In this document: positions 52,664 to 64,000 of the stretch, piece by piece
Numbering within the stretch: the first letter of the stretch is position 1
Layout of the letters: each line of letters opens with the position of its first letter
Notes under the pieces: generated by a model
The model's input: only the letters and a program-made list of their open reading frames with translations
Database searches by the model: none
What the model was told of the DNA's origin: nothing
Source: Methylocystis bryophila
GTDB taxonomy: Bacteria; Pseudomonadota; Alphaproteobacteria; Rhizobiales; Beijerinckiaceae
Direction: 5' to 3'
NCBI RefSeq assembly: GCF_027925445.1
Contig: NZ_AP027149.1
Coordinates: forward strand, 3,856,501-3,920,500
Length of the DNA: 64,000 bases
Program-made: the position numbers and the translations under genes

Positions 52664-53325
52664 TGGACGCCAAGGAAATCATCGCCCGGCGCGTGGCGCT
52701 CGAGCTGCGCAACAACACGCTCGTCAACCTCGGCATCGGGCTGCCGACGTTCGTCGCGCATTATGTCCCGGCGGGGATCTCCGTGGCCTTCCAGAGCGAG
52801 AACGGCATCATCGGTTTCGGCGCGCCGCCCCCCAATGGCATGGAGAACCCGCACCTGACCGACGCCGGCGGCGGCTTCATCTCGGCGCTTCCGGGAGCGA
52901 TCAGCTTCGACAGCGCCGTGAGCTTCGCCTTGATCCGCGGGGGCCATTTGGACATGACAGTGCTCGGCGGCCTGCAAGTGGACCAGCAAGGGCGGCTCGC
53001 CAATTGGATGGTGCCCGGCAAGATCGTTCCGGGCATGGGCGGCGCCATGGACCTCGTCGTCGGCGCGAAGCGCGTCATCATCGCCATGCAGCACACGGCG
53101 AAGGGAAGACCCAAGATCGTCGAGAAACTGACGCTGCCGCCGACCGCCATGCGACGCGTGAGCCTCGTCGTGACGGAGCTGGCCGTGATCGAGCCGACGG
53201 ACGAGGGGTTGGTTCTGCGCGAGCGCGCGCCAGGCGTCGCGACGGATGAGATCGTCGCGGCGACGGCCGCGAAACTGCTGATCGCGGACGACATCCGAGA
53301 GATGCCGATCCGCTGCGCGGCTTGA
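52663..53325 (+). CDS. 3-oxoacid CoA-transferase subunit B
   Basis: 220 residues. The catalytic glutamate is Glu46 in FQSENGIIGFG, which forms the glutamyl-CoA intermediate. NLGIGLPTFVAHYV, GGHLDMTVLGGLQVDQQG and MGGAMDLV complete the beta-subunit pattern. Translationally coupled to subunit A. Together with adc and bdhA it closes a ketone-body route: hydroxybutyrate to acetoacetate to acetoacetyl-CoA or acetone. Confidence 0.93.
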   Translation: MDAKEIIARRVALELRNNTLVNLGIGLPTFVAHYVPAGISVAFQSENGIIGFGAPPPNGMENPHLTDAGGGFISALPGAISFDSAVSFALIRGGHLDMTVLGGLQVDQQGRLANWMVPGKIVPGMGGAMDLVVGAKRVIIAMQHTAKGRPKIVEKLTLPPTAMRRVSLVVTELAVIEPTDEGLVLRERAPGVATDEIVAATAAKLLIADDIREMPIRCAA

Positions 53326-53390
53326 GACCGCGTCGGACAACCACAGGGGCGATCAAGACAGTCCTGGAAGACTTAAGGAGCAGCGGAGAT

Positions 53391-54167
53391 ATGGATCTCA
53401 AAGGCAAAATCGCTTTCGTCACCGGCGCCGCGAGCGGCATCGGGCACGCCATCGCCAAGCGTTACGTCGAGGCGGGCGGCCGCGTCGTGATCGCCGACCT
53501 CAATCTCGACGCGGCCAAGGCCGCCGCGACCGAGCTCGGCGGCGAGAAAGTCGCGTTCGCGGTCGCAATGGACGTCTCGAACGAGGATCAGGTCAATGCT
53601 GGCGTCGATCTCGCCGCCAAGACCTTCGGGACGATCGACATTCTCGTCTCCAACGCCGGCATTCAGATCGTGCATCCGATCGAGGAGTTTCCTTTCGCGC
53701 AATGGAAGAAGCTGCTCGCCATCCATCTCGACGGGGCGTTCCTGACGACCAAGGCCTGCGTGAAATACATGTATCCGCAGAAGTCGGGCGCGCTGATCTA
53801 CATGGGCTCCGTGCACAGCCACGAGGCCTCGCCGCTCAAATCCGCCTATGTCACGGCGAAGCACGGTCTGCTAGGGCTCGCGCGCACCATGGCCAAGGAG
53901 GGCGCCAAGCACAATGTCCGCGCCAACATCATTTGCCCGGGATTCGTGCTGACGCCGCTCGTCGAGAAGCAGATCCCGGAGCAGGCGCAAGAGCTCGGCA
54001 TCAGCGAGGAGCGCGTCGTCAAGGAGATCATGCTCGGCGAAACGGTCGACAAGCAGTTCACGATGGTGAGCGATGTGGCGGATGTCGCGCTGATGCTCGC
54101 GGCCTTCAAGACGAACGCGCTGACCGGCGAGTCGATCATCGTCAGCCACGGCTGGCATATGAACTAA
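53391..54167 (+). CDS. bdhA: 3-hydroxybutyrate dehydrogenase
   Basis: 258 residues of the short-chain dehydrogenase family. NAD loop TGAASGIG (residues 11-18), SNAG at 87-90, catalytic Ser140, Tyr153 and Lys157 (YMGSVHSHEASPLKSAYVTAKHG), and a C-terminal block ending SHGWHMN as in bacterial D-3-hydroxybutyrate dehydrogenases. The substrate-binding His144 and Lys150 positions are in place. The start has AAGGAG about 12 nt and GGAG 3 nt upstream. Converges on the UDG gene, 16 nt away. Confidence 0.92.
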   Translation: MDLKGKIAFVTGAASGIGHAIAKRYVEAGGRVVIADLNLDAAKAAATELGGEKVAFAVAMDVSNEDQVNAGVDLAAKTFGTIDILVSNAGIQIVHPIEEFPFAQWKKLLAIHLDGAFLTTKACVKYMYPQKSGALIYMGSVHSHEASPLKSAYVTAKHGLLGLARTMAKEGAKHNVRANIICPGFVLTPLVEKQIPEQAQELGISEERVVKEIMLGETVDKQFTMVSDVADVALMLAAFKTNALTGESIIVSHGWHMN

Positions 54168-54183
54168 GACTTGTGGTTAAAAT

Positions 54184-55008
54184 CTATCGATCCCTAGCTG
54201 CCTCGCCGCGCAGGCTCGCCGCGGCGGAGCGCAGCAGCTTCCACGCAGGCCGCTTCATCGCGCCGCTCTTCAAGATTGACGGGAGGTCCGGCGCGACGAA
54301 GGCCGAAACTTCGGCGCCGTCGAAGCTGAGCTCGAAGCGTCGCCACCGAAGCTTGCTGAAAGCTTCTTCGCGGCCGAGCGCGCGAGGCGCAAACTCGCCG
54401 AAGAGTAGCAGGACCTTGGGCCTCGCGAGCGCAATGTGGCGGCGCGCGAAAGGCGTCAGCGCCTCCACGTGATGCGGGGCGGGCGCTTGGCCGCCGGGCG
54501 AGCGCCAAGGCGCGAAATAAGCGAGATAAGCGTCGCTTCGGGAGACGCCGATCGCTTTCAGCATGGCTTCGAGCAGTCGCGCTTCGGGGCCGCTAAAGGG
54601 CGCGCCGCTGCGCTCCTCCTCTGCGCCGGGCGCAGCCTCCATCGCCATGACGGCAGAGCCCGGAACACCCTCCGCGAAAAGAAAATGCTGGGCGCGCCGG
54701 CCCATGCCGAGCGCTTCAAATCCGAAGAGGCCTTGCGCCAGCGTCTCGAGATCACGCGCGCCAGCGGCGATCCGTTCCGCTTCGGCCGTCACTTCGTCCG
54801 CAGCGAGCGGCGCGGCGACGACCCGTGAGACAGGCGCGTTGTCGCGAGCGACTTCAGGCGGCGGCGATCGGAGGGAAGGCCGCCGACTTTCCTCGAAGCG
54901 ATCGTGCGGCGTCCCATCCACCGCGCAATCGACGCCCAGCGCGTGGTAATAAGCGAGCAGCGCCTGGAGGGCCCGGCCTTCGTCCGAATTTGCGTCGACG
55001 CCCACCAC
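54184..55008 (-). CDS. Divergent uracil-DNA glycosylase-like protein
   Basis: 274 residues. The family 4 UDG layout is recognisable in GSAVMAMEAAPGAEEERSGAPFSGPEARLLEAML, YLAYFAPWR and the final SILKSGAMKRPAWKLLRS. Two changes stand out. The Cys residues that hold the iron-sulfur cluster in family 4 are missing (the only Cys, in the N-terminal DCAVDG, does not fit). And the His of the HPS/HPA motif is replaced (APDLPSILK). It may have lost activity or belong to a clade with another chemistry. GAGG lies 4 nt before a double GTG start, 6 nt after ybdD. Confidence 0.72.
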   Translation of the reverse strand: MVGVDANSDEGRALQALLAYYHALGVDCAVDGTPHDRFEESRRPSLRSPPPEVARDNAPVSRVVAAPLAADEVTAEAERIAAGARDLETLAQGLFGFEALGMGRRAQHFLFAEGVPGSAVMAMEAAPGAEEERSGAPFSGPEARLLEAMLKAIGVSRSDAYLAYFAPWRSPGGQAPAPHHVEALTPFARRHIALARPKVLLLFGEFAPRALGREEAFSKLRWRRFELSFDGAEVSAFVAPDLPSILKSGAMKRPAWKLLRSAAASLRGEAARDR

Positions 55009-55014
55009 CGGGCC

Positions 55015-55245
55015 TCAACAGCAACGGAAGACCCGGGCGCCGCCGCCCTCGCCATAGCGGCGCGCCTGTCTCTCCAGGAAGAACTCCTCCCGCGACATGA
55101 TCGGCGCGCCGGGATGGCGCGCCTGTCTATGCCGTGCATAGGCGTCGTAATCGGGTTGGCCGACCATCAAATTGGCGCCCTCGCGCAGCCGCGCGGCGAG
55201 ACGCGAGAGATCAAGCCTCGGCAGGTTGCAGCTCGGGCAGTCCAT
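55015..55245 (-). CDS. ybdD: YbdD-family small protein (CstA partner)
   Basis: 76 residues, beginning MDCPSCNLPRLDLSRLAARLREGANLMVGQPDYDAYARH, with the conserved YDxYVxH-like block and EFFLERQARRYG of the DUF466/YbdD/YjiX family. In E. coli the homologue is encoded right after cstA and takes part in pyruvate uptake. It overlaps the cstA end by 35 nt. It has an extra CPxC pair at the N terminus and two terminal Cys. Confidence 0.9.
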   Translation of the reverse strand: MDCPSCNLPRLDLSRLAARLREGANLMVGQPDYDAYARHRQARHPGAPIMSREEFFLERQARRYGEGGGARVFRCC

Positions 55246-57286
55246 GCGGGGTCTCCTTGGTCGTCGCATTTTCGCAGCGGAGAGCGGCGCGCATGGCGCG
55301 AAGTCCGAAGGCGCCCATGGTGAGGACGAGCGCAATCAGCACCGCGGCCAGCGTCGCGTCGACATAGTCGTTGAACAGAATGCGTTGCATCTCGAGCAGG
55401 GTCTTCGCCGGCGCGAGCACCTCGCCTTTCGCCAGCGCCTCGCTGAAGCGGCTGGCGTGGGCAAGGAAGCCGATGCGCGGGTCGGTGTGGAAAATCTTCT
55501 CCAGCCCCGCCGTCAGCGTGCAGATATAGAGCCAAGCCGCGGGTGCGACGGCGACGAAGGCGTAACGCTCGCGCTTCATCCGGAACAGCACGACCGAGCA
55601 GAGCGTCAACGCGATCGCGGCGAGCATCTGATTGGCGATGCCAAAGAGCGGCCACAGAGTGTTGATGCCGCCCAGCGGATCGACGACGCCCTGATGGAGG
55701 AACCACCCCCAGCCCGTGACGGCGACGCCGGTCGCGACGAGATTGGGGATCCAAGCGCTGGTGCGCCGAAAAGCCGGGTAGAAAGTTCCGACAAAGTCTT
55801 GAATCATGAAGCGGGCGACGCGCGTGCCGGCGTCGATCGTCGTCAGAATGAACAGCGCCTCGAACAGAATCGCGAAATGATACCAGAAGGCGCGCGCCCC
55901 CGCGCCGCCGACGGCTGAGGCCAGAATATGCGCCATGCCGACCGCGAGGGTCGGCGCGCCGCCGGTGCGGGAAAGCACGCTCTTCTCGCCGACGTCCCGC
56001 GCGATGTTCTGCAAATCGACGGCCGAGACCGCAAAGCCCCAGCTCGAGATCGCCTGCGCCGCGGCCTCGGGCGTCGAGCCGATGACCGCCGGCGCGCTGT
56101 TCATCGCGAAATAGACGCCGGGCTCGACCACGCTGGCGGCGATCAGCGCCATGATCGCGACGCAGGACTCCATCAGCATCGCGCCATAGCCGATAAAGGG
56201 GATTTCCGCCTCATTGTCGATCATCTTCGGCGTCGTGCCGGAGGCGACGAGCGCATGGAAGCCGGAGACGGCGCCGCAGGCGATCGTAATGAAAAGGAAG
56301 GGGAAAAGGCTTCCCGCAAACACCGGCCCCGTGCCGTCGACGAAGCGCGTGATCGCCGGCATTTTGAGATCGGGCCAGACGATGAAGATGCCCACCGCCA
56401 GCGCGAGAATCGTGCCGATCTTGAGGAAGGTGGAGAGATAGTCGCGCGGGGCGAGCAGAAGCCAGACGGGTAGCACCGAGGCGACGAAGCCGTAAGCGAT
56501 CAGCATGAAGGCCAGCGTCTCGCCCTTGAAGGTGAAGAGCGGCGCAAGGGTCTCGCTTCCGGCGACGACGCGGCCGAGCGCGAGGCTCGCCATCAGCAGC
56601 GCGAAGCCGATGAGCGACATCTCGCCGACGCGGCCCGGCCGCAGAAAACGCCCGTAGACGCCCATCAGCACGGCAATGGGAAGCGTGGCGAAGACGGTGA
56701 AGGTTCCCCAAGGGCTGTCGGCCAGCGCCTTGATCACGACGAGGCCAAGCACGGCGAGCAGGATCATCATGATCGCGAGAATGCCGATCATCGCGACGAG
56801 CCTCGCAGCCTCGCCCATCTCGCTCTTGATCAAATCGCCAAGCGAGCGGCCGTCGCGGCGCGTCGAGATGAACAGAACGAGGAAGTCCTGCACCGCGCCG
56901 GCGAAGACGACGCCGATGACGAGCCAGAGCGCGCCGGGAAGATAGCCCATCTGAGCCGCGAGCACCGGGCCGACCAAGGGCCCCGCCCCGGCGATCGCCG
57001 CGAAATGATGGCCGAACAAGACATATTTGTTCGTCGGCACATGGTCGAGCCCATCGTTCAAGACATGGGCGGGCGTCGGACGCGCTGGATCGATGCGCAG
57101 CACGCGCTTGGCGATGAAGGTCGCATAGAAGCGAAAGCCGATGAGATAGATGCAGATCGCCGCGGTGACGAGCCAGAGCGCATTGACGCTCTCGCCGCGC
57201 GTGATCGCGAGCGTATACAGCGCGAACAAGGCGGCGGCGCCGACGCCCGTCCAGAGCACGATCGAGAAGAGGCGATTTACCGGCAT
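55211..57286 (-). CDS. cstA: CstA family pyruvate / peptide transporter
   Basis: 691 residues with about 16-18 membrane helices. CstA motifs: NKYVLFGHHFAAIAGAGPLVGP, FAGAVQDFLVLFISTRRDGRSLG, CGAVSGFHALVASGTTPKM, and WPLFGIANQMLAAIAL. Originally described as carbon-starvation inducible, the family includes pyruvate transporters (CstA, BtsT). The start ATG at 57286 is 20 nt inside a composite family C region boundary; no promoter was identified. ybdD follows with an overlap. Confidence 0.94.
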   Translation of the reverse strand: MPVNRLFSIVLWTGVGAAALFALYTLAITRGESVNALWLVTAAICIYLIGFRFYATFIAKRVLRIDPARPTPAHVLNDGLDHVPTNKYVLFGHHFAAIAGAGPLVGPVLAAQMGYLPGALWLVIGVVFAGAVQDFLVLFISTRRDGRSLGDLIKSEMGEAARLVAMIGILAIMMILLAVLGLVVIKALADSPWGTFTVFATLPIAVLMGVYGRFLRPGRVGEMSLIGFALLMASLALGRVVAGSETLAPLFTFKGETLAFMLIAYGFVASVLPVWLLLAPRDYLSTFLKIGTILALAVGIFIVWPDLKMPAITRFVDGTGPVFAGSLFPFLFITIACGAVSGFHALVASGTTPKMIDNEAEIPFIGYGAMLMESCVAIMALIAASVVEPGVYFAMNSAPAVIGSTPEAAAQAISSWGFAVSAVDLQNIARDVGEKSVLSRTGGAPTLAVGMAHILASAVGGAGARAFWYHFAILFEALFILTTIDAGTRVARFMIQDFVGTFYPAFRRTSAWIPNLVATGVAVTGWGWFLHQGVVDPLGGINTLWPLFGIANQMLAAIALTLCSVVLFRMKRERYAFVAVAPAAWLYICTLTAGLEKIFHTDPRIGFLAHASRFSEALAKGEVLAPAKTLLEMQRILFNDYVDATLAAVLIALVLTMGAFGLRAMRAALRCENATTKETPHGLPELQPAEA

Positions 57287-57307
57287 GGAATGCGACCTGG
57301 AGCTTAT

Positions 57308-57463
57308 TCCCTCTCCCCGTTCACGGGGAGAGGGTTAGGGTGAGGGGCTTGGGTATCGCCCCGATAAGAAGTCCCGTCAGCGAACTCTCTGGCGTGTGCA
57401 AACTGAAGGACAACGCGCCAGAGCCCCTCGCCCCCGCCTCTCCCCGCCTGCGGGGAGAGGGAG
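57308..57463. repeat. Composite family C element, pair 2
   Basis: CCCTCTCCCCG-TTCA-CGGGGAGAGGG with TTAGGGTGAGGGGCTTGG (to 57352), a 71-nt spacer (57353-57423), then CCCCTCGCCC and a second CTCTCCCCG ... CGGGGAGAGGG hairpin. The arrangement equals the pair at 39089, though the spacer sequences are unrelated. It separates metH from cstA. Confidence 0.82.
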
Positions 57464-57556
57464 CAGGCTGCGGGCTTCATCACGTTAGCGGCTAGGCATA
57501 TGCCCCTGCGAGCATTGCGTCTAGCCGCGAGGCTCGGGCGCGCCGACCGGGCCGCC

Positions 57557-61269
<3,713 letters not shown>

Positions 61270-61273
<4 letters not shown>

Positions 61274-62172
61274 GCTTCAACCTTTTCGCGGACGGGCCTC
61301 ACGCCGAGGAGATGGCAGATGCCGAAAACGAGATCGGCGCGGTTGTTCGTGTAAAAATGGAACTCGTTGACGCCGTTCTTGACGAGATCCATCACCTGCT
61401 CGACGACCGTCGCCGCCGCGACGATCGCGTGGGTCTCTTGATCATTCTCGAGTCCCTCGAACCGATCGGCGAGCCAGGCGGGCACGCTCGCGCCGGCCTT
61501 TTTGGCGAAGCCCGAGACCTGCTTGAAATTGCGCACCGGCATGATGCCCGGCACGATCGGGATCGTGATCCCGCGGGCGCGAGCGCGCTCCAGAAAGCGC
61601 AGATAGACCTCGTTCTCGAAGAAAAACTGGGTGATGGCGCGCGTCGCGCCACAGTCGATCTTCGCCTTCAGCGCGTCGATGTCCTGATCGATCGATCGGC
61701 TCTCGGGATGCCCCTCGGGATAGGTCGAGACGGAAATCTCGAAATCGGCGATGGCCTTGATTCCGCGCACGAGGTGGCTCGACGACGGGTAGCCCAGCGG
61801 ATGCGGCATGAAGGGGCTTCCCACGCCCCCGGGCGGATCGCCGCGCAAGGCCACGATGTGGCGCACGCCCGCCTCCCAATAGGCGCGGATAATGCGATCG
61901 GTCTCCTCACGGGTTGAGGCGACGCAGGTGAGATGCGCGGCGGGCTTCATCCCCGTCTCGCGAGCAATGCGCAGCACGATCGCATGGGTGCGCTCGCGCG
62001 TTGTGCCGCCAGCGCCATAGGTCACCGAGACGAAGCGCGGATGCAGCGGCTCGAGACGCTTCACGCTGGCCCAGAGTTGCGTTTCCATCTCCGGGGTCTT
62101 CGGCGGAAAGAATTCATAGGAGATGACGAATTCGCCCTTGGGCGAGAGCGGGTGGCGCGGTTCGATCGACAT
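61270..62172 (-). CDS. metF: 5,10-methylenetetrahydrofolate reductase
   Basis: 300 residues from the ATG at 62172, which shares one base with the upstream stop (TGATG); a longer reading is rejected. SYEFFPPKTPEME at the N terminus, VTYGAGGTTRERT, HLTCVAST and ALRGDPP form the TIM-barrel FAD pattern of MetF. It makes 5-methyl-THF for MetH. The three genes sahR, metF and metH overlap end to end and must be one transcript. Confidence 0.96.
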
Positions 62173-63182
62173 CAGACGGTCTCGACGGCTTTGGAAGAAA
62201 CGATGTCGGTGACAATGCGCGGATCGCGAGCGACCCACAGCGACACGGTCAGTTTCGCGCCCTCGCGCGCATCGGGCTCGAGGTCACGGTGCGAAATCAT
62301 CTCCAGCCCGGCGCGACCGACGAGGTCGGAAATCTCCTCATGCGAGAAGCCGAGGCGACGATGGGCGTGCTCGGTGCGCAGGCTCTCGTCGTTATGCGGA
62401 GCGAAGTCGACGATGACGAGCCGGCCGCCCGGCGAGAGTATCCGCGCCGCCTCCTTGAGCGCGCGCGCCGGATCCTCGAGATAATGCAGCACTTGATGCA
62501 TGACCGCGAGATCGCAGCTGTCGCGGGTCACGGGCAGCGCATAAAGGTCCCCCTGGCGCAACTGCACATTGCGCGCTCTGACCTCCTCCATGCGGCCGCG
62601 CGCGACGGCGAGCATCGCCGAGGAAAGATCGACGCCGACGGCCCGATCGGCCTGCGGCGCGAGGAGCTCCAGCATGCGTCCGGCGCCCGCGCCGAGATCG
62701 ACGAGCTGACGAATATGGCCCTCGCCGACGGCCTCCATGATCGCCGTCTCGACCCGCGATTCCGGGACATACATCGAGCGTATGTCGTCCCACTCGTCTG
62801 CGTGCTCGGCGAAATAGCGCGCGGCGCTCTCGGCGCGCGCGGCGCGCGTCTCGGCAAGCCTTGCTGCGTCAGCGGCGAGAATCGGGTCCCTGGGATCGAC
62901 CGAACCGAGAAGCTTTCGCGCCAGGGGGCCCGCCGACCCAGATTGGGCGAGTCGGAAAAAGGCCCAGGCGCCTTCGCGGCGGCGCTCGACGAGGGCCGCC
63001 TCGACGAGCAGCTTGAGATGGCGGGAGACGCGCGGCTGCGACTGGCCGAGGATGGCGACGATCTCGCTGACGGTGAGCTCGCTTTCGGCGAGCAGGAGCA
63101 GAAGGCGCAGCCGCGTCTCCTCCGCCGCGGCGTTCAGCGCGGCGAGGGCGGCGTCGAATTCCAGCAGGTCGGGATCGTTCAC
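62172..63182 (-). CDS. sahR: ArsR-type regulator fused to SAM/SAH-binding methyltransferase domain (SahR-like)
   Basis: 336 residues from the GTG at 63182, with TTTGGAGCGCGCC before it (GGAG at 6 nt). The N-terminal winged helix (ELTVSEIVAILGQSQPRVSRHLKLLVEAALVERRREG, residues about 33-75) is of ArsR type and lacks Cys metal ligands. The C-terminal part is a class I methyltransferase fold (LVDLGAGAGRMLELLA, RVQLRQGD-like NVQLRQGDLYALP). Such fusions are known as SahR, regulators of methionine and SAH recycling that sense S-adenosylhomocysteine. ATG 63203 would put a palindrome inside the gene and is less likely. Confidence 0.85.
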   Translation of the reverse strand: MNDPDLLEFDAALAALNAAAEETRLRLLLLLAESELTVSEIVAILGQSQPRVSRHLKLLVEAALVERRREGAWAFFRLAQSGSAGPLARKLLGSVDPRDPILAADAARLAETRAARAESAARYFAEHADEWDDIRSMYVPESRVETAIMEAVGEGHIRQLVDLGAGAGRMLELLAPQADRAVGVDLSSAMLAVARGRMEEVRARNVQLRQGDLYALPVTRDSCDLAVMHQVLHYLEDPARALKEAARILSPGGRLVIVDFAPHNDESLRTEHAHRRLGFSHEEISDLVGRAGLEMISHRDLEPDAREGAKLTVSLWVARDPRIVTDIVSSKAVETV

Positions 63183-63200
63183 GGCGCGCTCCAAATGAAA

Positions 63201-63220
63201 CATAAAGATATCTATATACG
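63201..63220. promoter_or_regulatory. Candidate SahR operator upstream of sahR-metF-metH
   Basis: The plus strand reads CATAAAGAT-ATCTATATACG, an imperfect palindrome close to ATAAAGATATCTTTAT. It lies 19 nt before the GTG start, in an AT-rich pocket. The AT-rich GATATC-centred motif is the kind reported for alphaproteobacterial SahR sites. Autoregulation is inferred. Confidence 0.62.
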
Positions 63221-63483
63221 TTGATTTTAAGAAAGGCAAGCGTGTGCCCGAGGAGCGACGCCGAAGGGAAAATGGCGTCCAAACCTGGGATTACATCGTA
63301 AGCAGCCCGATTCAGGCGCGAGCCTTGCCCGGCTTCAGACGCTCGTCGCTCTTCCCTGGGCTCGCCAGTCGATTCCGACGAGCCTTATCCGGTGGACCGC
63401 TCTGCTCAGACGTCTAAAGTTCCCGGGAGTCCCGGCCGCATTGCGCCGGGAAACGGGCGGCCGGCCAATCTCGAGGCTGACCT

Positions 63484-63598
63484 TAGAGCGCGATGCGAGA
63501 AAGTGGAAACTAGTTTCTCTCACAAGTCGCGCTCTAAATTTTTGAAACCGATCACATTTACTGCGTTCAGGCGATTCGGCCTGAACGCAGCGTGATCG
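63484..63598. repeat. Family B intergenic repeat, copy 5
   Basis: TAGAGCGCGATGCGAGAAAGTGG ... CTCTCACAAGTCGCGCTCTA, then GATCACATTTACTGCG ... CGCAGCGTGATCG. The rest of the 63221-63621 gap has no gene that I can support. Confidence 0.87.
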
Positions 63599-63621
63599 AG
63601 CCGCGGCGTTCTGCGGAGCCG

Positions 63622-64000
63622 CTAATCTTCATGATCGCCAGAATGCTCGCCCCAATGCCCCATATGCTCATGCTCGTGGCGCATATGATGCACGAGAATG
63701 ACGAGGCGGTGCTTTTGGGCGTCGTCCAGGCTTTCGTAGAGCGGCTTGGCCGCATCGGCGAGCTTGCCGAGATCTCCGCCTAAGATCTCCATTGTCTTTG
63801 CATGAAATTGAAGGCCTTCAATGAAGTTGCGATGGCCTTCCTGCTCCTTGAATTTCTCGTGCCATTCCGCCTTGCGAGCCGCTTTCGCCTTTGAAAATTC
63901 GCGGATGGCGGCCTCCACCGGCGGCCAGTTCTTTTCCTGCGCCGGCGTGAGCTTCAATCCGGCCTTCAGCGCGGCCACTCGGGCGTCCAGGAAGGCGCTC
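63622..64000 (-). CDS. LTXXQ-motif (Spy/CpxP-like) periplasmic protein, 5' end outside window
   Basis: The frame is open to the window edge: 125 residues are visible (SAFLDARVAALKAGLKLTPAQEKNWPPVEA...). The LTPAQ core of LTXXQ/Spy-type chaperone proteins is clear, and helices rich in Lys/Glu follow. The end is unusually His-rich (LVHHMRHEHEHMGHWGEHSGDHED), which suggests metal binding. The signal peptide must lie beyond position 64000. A role in envelope stress or metal tolerance is a family-based guess. Confidence 0.8.
   Translation of the reverse strand, partial: SAFLDARVAALKAGLKLTPAQEKNWPPVEAAIREFSKAKAARKAEWHEKFKEQEGHRNFIEGLQFHAKTMEILGGDLGKLADAAKPLYESLDDAQKHRLVILVHHMRHEHEHMGHWGEHSGDHED

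Overview
This looks like a chromosomal segment of a GC-rich alphaproteobacterium, most likely of the order Hyphomicrobiales. The visible support is: two paralogous PII genes (glnK-amtB behind a sigma-54 promoter, and glnB-glnA), an ExoR-type Sel1 protein, a PmtA-like methyltransferase, a hopanoid hpnBCD operon, an ArsR-methyltransferase regulator of SahR type upstream of metF-metH, and many roughly 115 bp double-palindrome repeats that resemble rhizobial RIME elements. Hopanoid genes plus this repeat style would fit a methanotroph of the Methylocystaceae, but nothing here proves the genus. I saw no rRNA, tRNA, CRISPR array, integrase or insertion sequence.

Layout. 0-5.8 kb: end of a haloacid dehalogenase, an RluC-type pseudouridine synthase, creA, amtB-glnK, a PEBP-family protein and cobalamin gene cbiB. 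5.8-16.0 kb: an accessory block of four large minus-strand genes for secreted or surface-type proteins: pentapeptide plus beta-helix plus Gly-rich; a 1094-residue protein of no recognised family; pentapeptide plus LRR behind a near-consensus sigma-70 promoter; and a secreted beta-propeller-like protein. 16.5-22.5 kb: a lipid operon of an LplT-like transporter, a FadD-like ligase and an ACP-FAAL-PlsC fusion. 22.5-25.4 kb: a tyrosine phosphatase, an HD hydrolase, queD, queE and a cytochrome c. 25.9-31.7 kb: exoR-like, alkB, selO, a small secreted protein and a Tat-exported metallophosphoesterase. 31.8-37.5 kb: glnB-glnA, sseA, a YkgJ protein, a DUF3108 protein, pyrF and a PmtA-like methyltransferase. 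37.8-43.8 kb: ispG, hpnB-hpnC-hpnD and a DUF1963 protein with an internal duplication. 43.9-49.6 kb: rpsP, ffh, a 48-residue membrane peptide and valS. 49.8-54.2 kb: a ketone-body/PHB module (patatin, adc, both CoA-transferase subunits, bdhA). 54.2-64 kb: a divergent uracil-DNA glycosylase, ybdD-cstA, and sahR-metF-metH, with a partial LTXXQ protein at the edge.

How the genes work together. The two PII/ammonium units form the nitrogen-control core. IspG supplies isoprenoid precursor and HpnC/HpnD convert farnesyl diphosphate toward squalene for hopanoids. The 16.5-22.5 kb operon looks like a self-contained route to take up and reacylate lysolipids or free fatty acids. The Adc/CoA-transferase/Bdh set interconverts hydroxybutyrate, acetoacetate, acetoacetyl-CoA and acetone. 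SahR, MetF and MetH form a methyl-cycle unit.

Three repeat families occupy many gaps: A (about 115 bp), B (about 115 bp) and C (paired REP-like units with a constant 71-nt spacer). In three places the conserved edge of a repeat supplies the stop codon of the neighbouring gene. The strongest candidates for undescribed biology are the 5.8-13.9 kb surface-protein block and the ACP-FAAL-PlsC fusion operon.
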